64,000 nt of DNA. Origin: Caulobacter vibrioides (lineage in GTDB: Bacteria > Pseudomonadota > Alphaproteobacteria > Caulobacterales > Caulobacteraceae). Positions 7,533 through 16,761 of this stretch are shown here, piece by piece (within the stretch, counting starts at the first letter, position 1; each line of letters starts with the position of its first letter). The notes below the pieces were generated by a model. It did not search any database and was not told the DNA's origin. It saw nothing but the letters and a program-made list of their open reading frames with translations. The DNA lies in NCBI GenBank assembly GCA_001449105.1, contig LNIY01000013.1:45094-109093 (forward strand), in the 5' to 3' direction. The translations under genes and the position numbers were made by a program.

Positions 7533-8473
7533 TGGTCGCGTCCGATCCCTCGATCACCATCTTCGGCGACTGGGGCACCTCGCGCCTGCGCCTCTATCTG
7601 CGCCAGGGCAAGAGCGTGCTGGACCGTCGCGACGGTCCCGGCATCGGCTCGCTGGCCGCCTCGCCCGAACAGACCTTCCTCGACCTGGTCGGCGACTGGC
7701 GCGAGGCCGGTCCCGAGACGATCCTGCTGTGCGGCATGGTCGGCTCGCGCAACGGCTGGGTCGAAGCCCCCTACGCCCCCTGCCCCGCCGACGCGGCGGC
7801 GATCAGCGAGCGTCTGGTCAAGGTCGCGGCCCAGGGCTTGACCGTTTCGATCGTGCCGGGCCTGTCGTGCGTCAACCCGCTGGGCGGTCCCGACGTGATG
7901 CGCGGCGAGGAAACCCAGATCCTCGGCGCCCTGGCGCTGAACCCCGAACTGAAAACCGGCCGCCACCTGCTGGCCATGCCAGGCACCCACACCAAGTGGG
8001 TCGTCGTCGAAGACGGCGCCATCACGAGCTTCCTGACCGCCCCGGTCGGCGAGACCTTCGCCGTGCTGCGCGAGCACTCGATCCTGGCCAAGGCCGCCGC
8101 CGGCGACGCGCCGGCCACGCCCGAAGGTTTCGACCTGGGCCTGTCGCGGATCACCGACAAGGGCGCGGCCCTGCTGCCCCACCTGCTGTTCGAGACCCGC
8201 AGCCGCCAGCTGATCGACGGCCTGCCCAAGGCCGACGCCATGGGCTTCCTGTCGGGCCTGCTGATCGGCGCCGACGCCGCCGGCGCGGCCGGCTGGTTCG
8301 GCCAGCTGGGCAAGGTCGCCCTGATCGGCGCCCCGGCCCTCAACGCCCTCTACGCCAAGGCCATCAAGGCCGCCGGCGGCGACAGCTTCGAGATCGACGG
8401 CGACGCCGCCGTGCTCGCCGGCCTGTCTTCCCTTTCATCCTCAATCACGCGTGATGCCCATGTCCTTGCCTGA
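7532..8473 (+). CDS. dgoK: 2-dehydro-3-deoxygalactonokinase
   Basis: The protein has 313 residues, normal for the DGOK family. It phosphorylates 2-keto-3-deoxygalactonate to KDPGal in the De Ley-Doudoroff galactose pathway (cytoplasm). The N-terminal GDWGTSRLR phosphate-binding segment, CGMVGSRNGWVEAPYAPCP, and MPGTHTKWV are characteristic of the family. It starts with an ATG in a TGATG overlap with a possible leader peptide, and its end overlaps the dgoA start region by about 20 nt. This is the first enzyme gene of the operon dgoK-dgoA-symporter-lactonase-regulator. Codon use is like the neighbours, with no sign of recent transfer. Confidence 0.93.
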   Translation: MVASDPSITIFGDWGTSRLRLYLRQGKSVLDRRDGPGIGSLAASPEQTFLDLVGDWREAGPETILLCGMVGSRNGWVEAPYAPCPADAAAISERLVKVAAQGLTVSIVPGLSCVNPLGGPDVMRGEETQILGALALNPELKTGRHLLAMPGTHTKWVVVEDGAITSFLTAPVGETFAVLREHSILAKAAAGDAPATPEGFDLGLSRITDKGAALLPHLLFETRSRQLIDGLPKADAMGFLSGLLIGADAAGAAGWFGQLGKVALIGAPALNALYAKAIKAAGGDSFEIDGDAAVLAGLSSLSSSITRDAHVLA

Positions 8474-9080
8474 CGCCCCGCCCATCGTCGCCATCCTGCG
8501 CGGCGTTAAACCCGACGAGATCGTCGACATCGCCGGCGCCCTCGTCGACGCCGGCATCGGCTACATCGAGATCCCGCTGAACTCGCCCGATCCGCTGGTC
8601 AGCATCGGCAAGCTCTGCGAAGCCTTCGGCGACAAGGCCCTGTGCGGCGCCGGCACCGTCCTGACCCCGCAGGCGGTCGACGACGTGGCCGCGGTCGGCG
8701 GCAAGCTGATCGTCACCCCGAACATCGACGCCGACGTCATCGCCCGCGCCGTCGAGCTGGGCCTGACCGTCATGCCCGGCTTCTCGACCCCGACCGAGGC
8801 CTTCGTCGCCGTGAAGGCCGGCGCCAAGAAGCTGAAGCTCTATCCGGCCGGCTCGTTCGGTCCCAGCCACCTGAAGGCCGTGCGCGACGTGCTGCCCAAG
8901 GACATCGAAGTCTACGCCGTCGGCGGCGTCGGCGCGGCCAACCTCAAGCCCTGGCTCGACATCGGCGTGGCCGGCATCGGCGTCGGCGGCGAGCTCTACC
9001 GCCCCGGCTACACCGCCGCCGAAGTCGGCGAGCGGGCCCGCGCCCTGGTCGCGGCCTGGACTGCGCAGACCGCCGGCTGA
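8454..9080 (+). CDS. dgoA: 2-dehydro-3-deoxy-6-phosphogalactonate aldolase
   Basis: The protein has about 208 residues. It splits KDPGal into pyruvate and glyceraldehyde-3-phosphate. It follows E. coli DgoA closely as I remember it: VAILRGVKPDE, YIEIPLNSPDPL, GAGTVLTPQAVDD, LIVTPNIDADVIARAVELG, and LYPAGSFGP with the Schiff-base lysine in the KLKLYP stretch. The EIPLNSP segment separates it from ordinary KDPG aldolase (Eda). Start choice is uncertain: GTG 8451, ATG 8454 and ATG 8460 are all in frame, none with a strong ribosome site, consistent with coupling to the overlapping dgoK end. Confidence 0.93.
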   Translation: MPMSLPDAPPIVAILRGVKPDEIVDIAGALVDAGIGYIEIPLNSPDPLVSIGKLCEAFGDKALCGAGTVLTPQAVDDVAAVGGKLIVTPNIDADVIARAVELGLTVMPGFSTPTEAFVAVKAGAKKLKLYPAGSFGPSHLKAVRDVLPKDIEVYAVGGVGAANLKPWLDIGVAGIGVGGELYRPGYTAAEVGERARALVAAWTAQTAG

Positions 9081-9129
9081 GCCGTCTTACCGTCATAACG
9101 AAGAGCAGCCCTAAAGGGGGGAAGCCCAC

Positions 9130-10704
9130 GTGACACTAGCAACCATCGACCTCGCGATCCTCGCGATCTACGCCGTGGCGATCTTCGCCCTGGCTCAGTG
9201 GGTTTCCCGCGACAAGGGCGGGCACAAGAAGGACTCGACCGACTACTTCCTCGCGTCGAAGGCCCTGCCCTGGTGGGCGATCGGCGCCTCGCTGATCGCC
9301 GCCAACATCTCGGCCGAGCAGATCATCGGCATGAGCGGCTCGGGCTACGCCATCGGCCTGGCCATCGCCTCCTACGAGTGGATGGCGGCCCTGACCCTGC
9401 TGATCGTCGGCAAGTTCTTCCTGCCGATCTTCATCAAGAACGGCATCGTCACGATGCCGCAGTTCCTGGAGCAGCGGTACGGCCCCAGCGTGCGGACCAT
9501 CATGGCCGTGTTCTGGCTGGGCCTGTACGTGTTCGTGAACCTGACCTCGATCCTGTGGCTGGGCTCGATCGCCGTGCACACCGTAACCGGCATGGACCAG
9601 ATGTGGGCCCTGGCCGCCATCGGCGTCTTCGCCCTGGCCTACCAGCTGTGGGGCGGCCTCAAGGCCGTGGCCCTGACCGACATCGTGCAGGTGGCCCTGC
9701 TGGTGGCCGGCGGCCTGATCATCGCCTGGCTGTCGCTGGACAAGATCGGCGGCGCCGGCGGCGTCGTGGCCGGCTTCCACCAGCTGACCACCCGCTTCCC
9801 CGACCACTTCGACATGATCCTCGACCGGGCCAGCCCGCACTACAAGGACCTGCCGGGCCTCAGCGTCCTGTTCGGCGGCCTGTGGATCATGAACATCAGC
9901 TACTGGGGCTTCAACCAGTACATCATCCAGCGCGCCCTCGGCGCCAAGGACCTGCCGGAAGCCCAGAAGGGCATCGCCCTGGCCGCGTACCTCAAGCTCC
10001 TGATGCCGGTCATCGTGGTGCTGCCGGGCATCGCCGCCCTGGTGCTGGTCGACGGGACCATCAAGCCCGACCAGGCCTATCCGGAGATGATGAAGCTGCT
10101 GCCGCCCGGCCTGCTGGGCCTGGTGTTCGCCGCCCTGGTGGCCGCGATCGTCGCGTCGCTGGCGGCCAAGATCAACTCGATCGCCACCATCTTCACCCTC
10201 GACCTCTACGCCAAGGCCAAGCCGGGCTCGAGCGAGCAGCACCTGGTGCTGGTCGGCCGCGTCACCGCCGTCGTGGCCGTGATCATCGGCATCCTGACCG
10301 CCAAGCCGCTGCTGGGCGGCGCCGAGCAGGCGTTCCAGTTCATCCAGGAGTTCACCGGCTTCTTCACGCCGGGGATCGTGGTGATCTTCATCCTGGGCAT
10401 GTTCTGGAAGAAGGCCACCACGGCCGGCGCCCTCACCGCCGCCATCGGCTCGGCCGTGCTGTCGGCCATCTTCTGGCAGCTGCAGGAGCAGGCGATCTTC
10501 ACGATGCCGTTCATGAACCGCGTCGGCGTCGTGTTCCTGCTGACCCTGGCCGCCGCCGTCGTCGTCTCGCTGGTCGTCCCGCAGAAGAAGGACGTCAACG
10601 TCGTCAGCCTCGAAGGCGTCTCCTACAAGACCACCACCGGCTTCAACATCGCCGGCCTGGGCGTGATCATCATCCTGATCGCGCTGTACGCCACGTGGTG
10701 GTGA
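9130..10704 (+). CDS. Sodium/galactose symporter, vSGLT-like (SSS family)
   Basis: The protein has 524 residues with about 14 transmembrane helices. The GTG start follows a strong AAGGGGGGAAG ribosome site. From memory, it matches the Vibrio parahaemolyticus Na+/galactose transporter vSGLT almost motif for motif: NISAEQIIGMSGSGYAIGLA, SYEWMA, WGFNQYIIQR, AAYLKLL and AFQFIQEFTGFF. Residues that bind galactose in vSGLT appear kept here (Gln64, Glu83, the Asn of WGFNQY, the Lys of YLKLL, the Gln of FIQEF). This identifies galactose, or a close analogue, as the likely substrate and ties the operon to D-galactose. It sits in the inner membrane and is driven by the Na+ gradient. Confidence 0.9.
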   Translation: MTLATIDLAILAIYAVAIFALAQWVSRDKGGHKKDSTDYFLASKALPWWAIGASLIAANISAEQIIGMSGSGYAIGLAIASYEWMAALTLLIVGKFFLPIFIKNGIVTMPQFLEQRYGPSVRTIMAVFWLGLYVFVNLTSILWLGSIAVHTVTGMDQMWALAAIGVFALAYQLWGGLKAVALTDIVQVALLVAGGLIIAWLSLDKIGGAGGVVAGFHQLTTRFPDHFDMILDRASPHYKDLPGLSVLFGGLWIMNISYWGFNQYIIQRALGAKDLPEAQKGIALAAYLKLLMPVIVVLPGIAALVLVDGTIKPDQAYPEMMKLLPPGLLGLVFAALVAAIVASLAAKINSIATIFTLDLYAKAKPGSSEQHLVLVGRVTAVVAVIIGILTAKPLLGGAEQAFQFIQEFTGFFTPGIVVIFILGMFWKKATTAGALTAAIGSAVLSAIFWQLQEQAIFTMPFMNRVGVVFLLTLAAAVVVSLVVPQKKDVNVVSLEGVSYKTTTGFNIAGLGVIIILIALYATWW

Positions 10705-11612
10705 TCTCCAGCCAGCAGCCGGCCGCGATCATCGCGGCCGGCGACGTGCTCGGCGAGGGGCCGGTGTGGGACGCCCCCGCCGGCCGCCTGCTGTGGACCG
10801 ACATCCAGAGCCGCCGCCTGCGCGCCTTCGACCCCGCCGGCGGCGTGGTCGAGACCTTCGCCGCTCCCGAGCGCATCGGTTCGATCGCCCTGCTGCCCGA
10901 CGAGACCGGCCGCGTGATCGCCGCCTTCGAAACGGGCCTTGGCCTGTTCGACCTCGCCTCGGGCGGGGTCGAGTGGCTGCATCGCGTTGAAGCCGAGGCC
11001 AACGGCCGCCGCTTCAACGACGGCCGCGTCGACCGCTCGGGCCGCTTCTGGGCCGGGACCATGGTCGAGGACGAGGCCATCCGCCATCGCGCGGAAGCCA
11101 GCGTCTGGCGCCTGGACCATGCCGGCGACTTCGCGCCCCACTTCGGCGGCGTGCAGATCGCCAACGGCCTGGCCTTCAGCCCCGACGGCAGGACCGCCTA
11201 TTTCTCCGACAGCCCGCTGCAGACCATCTTCGCCTTCGACCTGGACGAGGACGGAACCCTCAGCAACCGCCGCGTCTTCGCCGAAGTGACCGAGGGCTAT
11301 CCCGACGGCGCCACGGTCGACGCCGAAGGCTGCCTGTGGAGCGCCCGCTGGGCGGCCGGGACCGTGGTCCGCCACGAGCCCGACGGCCGGGTGCTGGAAA
11401 CCCTGCGCGTGCCCGCCAGCCAGCCCACCTGCGTGGCGTTCGGCGGCGAGGATCTGCGCACGCTGTACGTCACTTCGGCGCGCGACGAGCTCTCGGAAGA
11501 CGAATTGGTCAGACAACCTCACGCGGGCGATGTATTCGCGTATGACGTGACCGTTCCTGGCCTGCCCGAACCACGATACACAGGGGCGATTCGTTTCGCG
11601 TCCAACGTATAG
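10701..11612 (+). CDS. SMP-30/gluconolactonase-family sugar lactonase
   Basis: The protein has about 303 residues and starts with GTG overlapping the symporter stop (GTGA); two earlier in-frame GTGs at 10695 and 10698 are possible. It is a six-bladed beta-propeller of the SMP-30/LRE type. The metal-ligand glutamate lies in GEGPVWD, followed by RRFNDGRVDRSGRFWAGTM and NGLAFSPDGRTAYFSDS, which carry the Asn and Asp ligands. It would hydrolyse galactono-1,4/1,5-lactone to galactonate. There is no signal peptide, so it is cytoplasmic. Galactose dehydrogenase and galactonate dehydratase, which complete the pathway, are not in the window. Confidence 0.86.
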   Translation: MISSQQPAAIIAAGDVLGEGPVWDAPAGRLLWTDIQSRRLRAFDPAGGVVETFAAPERIGSIALLPDETGRVIAAFETGLGLFDLASGGVEWLHRVEAEANGRRFNDGRVDRSGRFWAGTMVEDEAIRHRAEASVWRLDHAGDFAPHFGGVQIANGLAFSPDGRTAYFSDSPLQTIFAFDLDEDGTLSNRRVFAEVTEGYPDGATVDAEGCLWSARWAAGTVVRHEPDGRVLETLRVPASQPTCVAFGGEDLRTLYVTSARDELSEDELVRQPHAGDVFAYDVTVPGLPEPRYTGAIRFASNV

Positions 11613-11629
11613 AAAAGAAGACTTTGGCG

Positions 11630-12355
11630 ATGCGCACCCAGCCAGGACTGAGCCTCACCTACGGCCTCGTGGAATCGCTTGGTCAGGCCATCGTCACGGG
11701 CGAGTACGCCGAGGTGGGTTTTCCCACCGAGGGCGAACTGTCCAAGAAGTTCGGCGCCAGCCGCACGGTGACGCGCGAGGCGGTGAAGATGCTCACCGCC
11801 AAGGGGCTGCTCAGCGCCCGCCCCCGCCACGGCACGGTGGTCGAGCCGGAAGCCAACTGGAACCTGCTCGACCCCGACGTGCTGCGCTGGCTGCTGGAGC
11901 GCAAGTTCTCGCTGAAGCTGCTGTCTGACTTCACCGAGATGCGCCTGGGCATCGAGCCTGTGGCGGCCGCGCTCGCCGCGCGCAACGCCGACGAGGCGGG
12001 CCTGGACGGCATCCGCAAGGGCCTGGCCCGGATGAAGGCCGCCGGCGAGGGCGAGGACGACCCGCTGGCCGCCGACATCGCCTTCCACATCGCCATCCTC
12101 AGCGCGACCAAGAACCCGTTCTACAGCGAGCTGCACGAGCTGGTGAACACGGCGCTGCGGATCTCGATCCGCTTCACCAACCGCATCAAGGGCCGCACCG
12201 CCTCGATCCCCTCGCACGAGGACGTGGCCAACGCGATCATCGCCCGCGACGCCGTGGCCGCCCAGAGCGCCATGCAGGCGATCATCGTCGACGTGCTGGA
12301 ACTGATCCGCGCGGCCTCGGCGAGCGACGCCCAGGCGGCCCGCAAGGAAGCCTGA
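11630..12355 (+). CDS. GntR-family regulator with FCD domain, DgoR-like
   Basis: The protein has 241 residues from ATG 11630; an in-frame TTG six nt upstream is less likely. The N-terminal winged helix (about residues 8-70) contains the GntR signature FPTEGELSKKFGASRTVTRE. WNLLDPDVLRW follows, a linker I associate with DgoR/UxuR-type members, then the helical FCD effector domain with metal-binding histidines (DIAFHIAIL, PSHEDV). It is the last gene of the dgo operon, 18 nt after the lactonase. It is the natural candidate to bind TGGTCTGACCA at 7346-7356 and repress the operon until a galactonate-type inducer appears. Confidence 0.85.
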   Translation: MRTQPGLSLTYGLVESLGQAIVTGEYAEVGFPTEGELSKKFGASRTVTREAVKMLTAKGLLSARPRHGTVVEPEANWNLLDPDVLRWLLERKFSLKLLSDFTEMRLGIEPVAAALAARNADEAGLDGIRKGLARMKAAGEGEDDPLAADIAFHIAILSATKNPFYSELHELVNTALRISIRFTNRIKGRTASIPSHEDVANAIIARDAVAAQSAMQAIIVDVLELIRAASASDAQAARKEA

Positions 12356-12450
12356 CCCCGGCCTGCGCCGCCTTACCCCGATTTAACTCGTCGAACCCCG
12401 TTTCTCGTCTAGAAGTCCCAGCTGGGAATTTGACGCAAAAGGGGCATGTC

Positions 12451-13587
12451 GTGGGTTACGGGTTCAAGGGGTCCTTCGGGCGCACGACAGCGCTGGCCCT
12501 GGTTCTGACGGTCTCGGCCGCCGGCCTTTCCGCTTGCGGCAAGGACAAGAAGGCCGAGGCCAAGGCCAAGAAGCCCGTCGCCGCCCAGACCGTCAGCGTC
12601 GCTCCGGTCGCCGTGCTGCCGCTGCCCCGCGTGATCAACGCCTCGGGCACCATCTCGGCCTGGGAAGAGGTGCCCGTCGGCGCCGAGACCGGCGGCCTGA
12701 CCGCCACCGCCGTCAACGCCGAGGAAGGCCAGTTCGTCCGCCAGGGCCAGGTCCTGGTCGCCCTGAACGACACCCTGCTGCGCGCCCAGCTGCGCCAGCA
12801 GGAAGCCTCGGTGACCAGCGCCCGCGCCACCCTCGCCGAGGCCGAAGCCTCGCTGAAGCGCTCGCGCGAGCTGCTGGCCAAGGGCTTCCTGTCGCAGGCC
12901 TCGCTCGACACCGCCACCGCCCGCCAGGCCACCGCCGCCGCCCAGGTCGCCGCCGCCGAAGCCGCCCGGGGCGAGACCGCCGCACGCGTGGCCCAGGCCT
13001 CTATCCGCGCGCCGGTCTCGGGCCTGATCGTCCGCCGCAGCGTCACCAAGGGCCAGATCGTCAGCGCCGGCAGCGAGCTGTTCCGCATCGTCCGCGACGG
13101 CCGCATGGAGCTGGACGCCGAACTGCCCGAGACCGATCTCGGCGTGGTCAAGGCCGGCATGCCCGCCAGCATCACCTCCGAGCAGGTCGGCCAGGCCGAC
13201 GGCGCGGTGCGCATCGTCACCTCCGAGGTCGACCCCCAGACCCGCCTGGGCGTGGCCCGCATCGCCCTGACCTCGATGGGCGCCTTCCGCCCGGGGATGT
13301 TCGCCCGCGCCCAGATCCGGGCCGGCGACCAGGCCTCGCCCGTGGTGCCCAGCGCCGCGATCCTCTACCGCCAGAACCAGCCGGGCGTGTTCCTGGTCGA
13401 CGCCGACAGGAAGGCCCAGTTCCGCAAGATCGGCATCCTGGCCCGCACCGGCGACATCACCGCCGTCTCCGGCGTCTCGGCCGGCGAGGAGATCGTCGTG
13501 GACGGCGCCGGCTTCCTCGGCGACGGCGACTCGGTCCGGGTGGCGGTCCACAAGCCCGCCCCCGCCCTGCCCGCGGCCAAGCGCTAG
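12451..13587 (+). CDS. RND efflux periplasmic adaptor (membrane-fusion lipoprotein)
   Basis: The protein has 378 residues from GTG 12451, chosen because AAAAGGGG lies at the right distance and the product then starts with a lipoprotein signal (lipobox LSAC, Cys about 29). A TTG at 12430 would add seven residues. It has the HlyD/AcrA layout: barrel-sandwich halves (SAWEEVPVGAETGG; APVSGLIVRRSVTKGQIV) around an Ala-rich coiled-coil hairpin at about 100-180, then beta-barrel and membrane-proximal domains. It bridges the inner-membrane pump encoded 9 nt downstream to an outer-membrane channel. No outer-membrane factor gene is adjacent. Substrates cannot be inferred. Confidence 0.9.
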   Translation: MGYGFKGSFGRTTALALVLTVSAAGLSACGKDKKAEAKAKKPVAAQTVSVAPVAVLPLPRVINASGTISAWEEVPVGAETGGLTATAVNAEEGQFVRQGQVLVALNDTLLRAQLRQQEASVTSARATLAEAEASLKRSRELLAKGFLSQASLDTATARQATAAAQVAAAEAARGETAARVAQASIRAPVSGLIVRRSVTKGQIVSAGSELFRIVRDGRMELDAELPETDLGVVKAGMPASITSEQVGQADGAVRIVTSEVDPQTRLGVARIALTSMGAFRPGMFARAQIRAGDQASPVVPSAAILYRQNQPGVFLVDADRKAQFRKIGILARTGDITAVSGVSAGEEIVVDGAGFLGDGDSVRVAVHKPAPALPAAKR

Positions 13588-13596
13588 GCCCCGGCG

Positions 13597-16500
13597 ATGG
13601 ACACCAACAACATCTCGCGCTGGGCGATCAAGAACCCGATCCCCGTCCTCATGCTGTTCGTCATGCTGACCCTGGCCGGCATCGTCGGCTTCAACAGCAT
13701 GCGGATCAACAACAACCCCGACGTCGACCTGCCCCTGGTGGTGGTGTCGGCCTCGCGTCCGGGCGCCGCGCCCAGCGAACTGGAGACCCAGGTCACCCGC
13801 CTGATCGAGGACTCGATCGCGGGCCTGGGCCAGGTGCGCCACATCAGCTCGACCGTCGGCGACGGCTTCTCCTCGACCTTCATCGAGTTCGAGCTGGGCG
13901 TCGACCACGAGCGCGTCACCAACGACGTGCGCAACGCCATGTCGAACCTGCAGTCCGCCCTGCCGCAGGACATGCAGATCCCCAACGTCACCCGCATCGA
14001 CATCTCGGGCGACCCGCTGATCACCTATGTCGTCCAGGCCCCCGCCCTGACGCCCGAGCAGCGCAGCTGGTTCGTCGACAACGACGTGGCCCGCACCCTG
14101 CTGGCGATCCGCGGCATCGGCGAGGTCAACCGCCTGGGCGGCGTCAGCCGCGAGATCCAGGTGGCCCTGGACCCGGACCGCCTGTCGTCGCGCGGCGTCA
14201 CCGCCGCTTCCGTCAGCCAGGCCCTGGCCAGCACCAACGCCGACCTGCCCGGCGGCCGGGTGACGGTCTCCGGCTCCGAGCGCGCCATCCGCACTCTGGG
14301 CGCTGCCGGCTCGGTGGAGCAGCTGCGCGAGACCCGCATCCCGCTGCCCTCCGGCGGCACCGTGCGCCTGGGCGACCTGGGCGAGGTCACCGACCGCTGG
14401 GCCGAGCCGCGCAACCGCGCCCGCTTCGACAACCAGGAAGTCGTGACCTTCAACATGGTCCGCTCGCGCGGGGCCAGCGAGGTCAAGGTCGCCGAGAAGG
14501 TGCGCCACGCGATCGAGAAGCTCGACAAGGAACACCCCGAGCTGACGATCTCCGAGATCACCTCGAACGTGAAGTACATCGAGGAAAGCTACTGGGCCTC
14601 GATGGAGGCGCTGATCCTGGGCGCGGTGCTGGCCGTGCTGGTGGTGCTGCTGTTCCTGCGCGACTGGCGGGCCACCTTCCTGGCGGCCGTGGCCATTCCG
14701 CTGTCGCTGCTGCCGACCTTCGCCATCATGGCCCCGATGGGCCAGTCGCTGAACGGCGTCACCCTGCTGGCCCTGTCGCTGACGGTGGGCATCCTGGTCG
14801 ACGACGCCATCGTCGAGATCGAGAACATCGTCCGCCACATGCGCGGCGGCAAGTCGCCCTACAACGCGGCGATGGAGGCCGCCGACGAGATCGGCCTGGC
14901 CGTGGTGGCCACCACCTTCACCATCGTGGCGGTGTTCGCGCCCACCGGCTTCATGCCCGGGATCATCGGCCAGTTCTTCAAGGCCTTCGCCCTGGCCGCC
15001 TGCGTCTCGGTGCTGTTCTCGCTGCTGGTCGCCCGCATGCTGACGCCGCTGATGGGCGCCTACATGCTCAAGCCGCACCACAAGCCCGACACCGACCCGT
15101 TCTGGATGCCGGGCTACCTGAAGGCCCTGGGCTGGGGCCTGAACAACAAGTGGAAGGTCGCCCTGATGGCGATCCCGATCCTCATCGGCTCGGTGCTGCT
15201 GGCCAAGAGCCTGCCGTTCGAGTTCCAGCCGGCGGCCGACCGCGGCCGCGCGCCGTTCTCGATCGAGCTGCCGCCCGGCGCGACGCTGGACGAGACCGAC
15301 GCGGTGGCCCAGCGCGTCGCCCGCGAGCTGAAGGCCCGTCCGGAGGTCAAGAGCGTCTACGCCTCGGTCGGCAGCGACGGGGTCAACAAGGCGCGGATCA
15401 CCGCCGACCTCGTGGCCAAGGGCGAGCGGATGAACCAGCAGCAGTTCAGCCGCCTGATGGTCGACCAGTTCAAGGCCATCCCCGGCGCGCGCATCGGCGC
15501 GGGCAACAACAGCGGCGGCGGTCCCGGCGACGGCGGCAGCTACACCCTGCGCCTGGTCGGCGACGACGGCCCCGAGCTGGAAGAGGCCGCTCGCCGCGTC
15601 GAGGCGCAGATGCGCACCGTCCCGGGCCTGGCCAACGTGGTCAACACCGCCTCGATCGCCCGTCCGGAGATCATCGTCACGCCGCGTCCCGACCAGGCCG
15701 CCCGCATGGGCGTCTCGGCCGGCGCCATCTCGCAGGCCGTGCGCGTCGCCACCATCGGCGACATCGACCAGTCGCTGCCCAAGTACAATCTGGGCGACCG
15801 CCAGGTGCCGATCCGCCTGCGCCTGACGCAGAACGCGCTCGAGGACCTGTCGGTGCTAGAGACCCTCAAGGTCCCCTCGGCGACCGGCGGCTCGGTGCCG
15901 CTGAACGCCGTGGCCGACATCCGCTTCGGCGCCGGGCCCTCGCAGATCAGCCGCCAGGACCGCTCGCGCGTGGCCGAGATCACCGCCGAGCTCGACGGCA
16001 TCGTCGTCGGCGAGGCCAGCAAACAGGTTCACGCCCTGGAGGCGGTCAAGAAGCTGCCGCCCGGCGTCAAGGAAGTGGCCGCCGGCGACGCGGAGTTCAT
16101 GGCCGAGATGGCCACGGGCTTCGCCATGGCGCTCTTCACCGGCCTCCTGCTGATGTACGTCGTGCTGGTGCTGCTGTTCCGCAGCTTCGCCCACCCGGTG
16201 ACCATCATGGCCGCCCTGCCGCTGGCCATCGGCGGCGCCTTCGCCCTGCTGAAGCTGGTCAACAGCAGCTTCTCGATGTCGAGCCTGATCGGCATCCTGA
16301 TGCTTATGGGCATCGCCGCCAAGAACTCGATCCTGCTGGTCGAGTACGCGATCATGGCGATGAAGGACGGCAAGATGACCCGGCGCGAGGCCCTGCTCGA
16401 CGCCGCTCACAAGCGGGCCCGCCCGATCCTGATGACCACGGTGGCCATGGGCGCGGGCATGGTGCCGGTGGCGGTCGGCTTCGGCGCCGACGTCGAGTTC

Positions 16501-16704
16501 CGGGCCCCGATGGCGATCACCGTCATCGGCGGCCTGATCACCTCGACCTTCCTGTCGCTGCTGTTCATCCCGGTGGTGTTCGTGCTGATGGACCAGCTGA
16601 AGAACTGGTCGAACAAGCTCCTGGGGCGGTTCTTCCACCACTCCCACCACCACCCGGCCCACGGAACGCATCCGGAAGAGCCGGTGCTGGCCAGCCGGGA
16701 CTAG
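13597..16704 (+). CDS. RND-family efflux transporter (HAE1 type)
   Basis: The protein has 1035 residues, normal for AcrB-like pumps. It starts with [18 protein letters not shown] (first transmembrane helix at about 12-30). Two large periplasmic loops alternate with helices 2-6 and 8-12. The TM4 motif [17 protein letters not shown] carries the proton-relay Asp pair. It forms the inner-membrane proton-driven part of a tripartite pump with the adaptor encoded just upstream. A strong terminator follows. Drug or metal specificity is not readable, though the sequence fits the multidrug HAE1 group better than the heavy-metal HME group. Confidence 0.92.
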   Translation: MDTNNISRWAIKNPIPVLMLFVMLTLAGIVGFNSMRINNNPDVDLPLVVVSASRPGAAPSELETQVTRLIEDSIAGLGQVRHISSTVGDGFSSTFIEFELGVDHERVTNDVRNAMSNLQSALPQDMQIPNVTRIDISGDPLITYVVQAPALTPEQRSWFVDNDVARTLLAIRGIGEVNRLGGVSREIQVALDPDRLSSRGVTAASVSQALASTNADLPGGRVTVSGSERAIRTLGAAGSVEQLRETRIPLPSGGTVRLGDLGEVTDRWAEPRNRARFDNQEVVTFNMVRSRGASEVKVAEKVRHAIEKLDKEHPELTISEITSNVKYIEESYWASMEALILGAVLAVLVVLLFLRDWRATFLAAVAIPLSLLPTFAIMAPMGQSLNGVTLLALSLTVGILVDDAIVEIENIVRHMRGGKSPYNAAMEAADEIGLAVVATTFTIVAVFAPTGFMPGIIGQFFKAFALAACVSVLFSLLVARMLTPLMGAYMLKPHHKPDTDPFWMPGYLKALGWGLNNKWKVALMAIPILIGSVLLAKSLPFEFQPAADRGRAPFSIELPPGATLDETDAVAQRVARELKARPEVKSVYASVGSDGVNKARITADLVAKGERMNQQQFSRLMVDQFKAIPGARIGAGNNSGGGPGDGGSYTLRLVGDDGPELEEAARRVEAQMRTVPGLANVVNTASIARPEIIVTPRPDQAARMGVSAGAISQAVRVATIGDIDQSLPKYNLGDRQVPIRLRLTQNALEDLSVLETLKVPSATGGSVPLNAVADIRFGAGPSQISRQDRSRVAEITAELDGIVVGEASKQVHALEAVKKLPPGVKEVAAGDAEFMAEMATGFAMALFTGLLLMYVVLVLLFRSFAHPVTIMAALPLAIGGAFALLKLVNSSFSMSSLIGILMLMGIAAKNSILLVEYAIMAMKDGKMTRREALLDAAHKRARPILMTTVAMGAGMVPVAVGFGADVEFRAPMAITVIGGLITSTFLSLLFIPVVFVLMDQLKNWSNKLLGRFFHHSHHHPAHGTHPEEPVLASRD

Positions 16705-16710
16705 GATCAA

Positions 16711-16739
16711 GGGGCGGGCTTTCGGGCCCGCCCCTTTTT
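16711..16739 (+). terminator. Intrinsic terminator after the RND genes
   Basis: The perfect 9-bp stem GGGGCGGGC (16711-16719) pairs with 16726-16734 and is followed by TTTTT. It starts 6 nt after the RND stop and lies in front of the convergent MocR-type gene. Confidence 0.92.
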
Positions 16740-16761
16740 CATGCGCCCCACTTCATGCGCC

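Noticed and set aside
12409..15081. An 890-codon open frame on the minus strand across the RND adaptor and pump genes
   Set aside because: It is antisense to two clear genes, has a shuffled Gly/Ala/Asp/His-rich composition with no recognisable domain, and arises from the very high third-position GC of the real genes.
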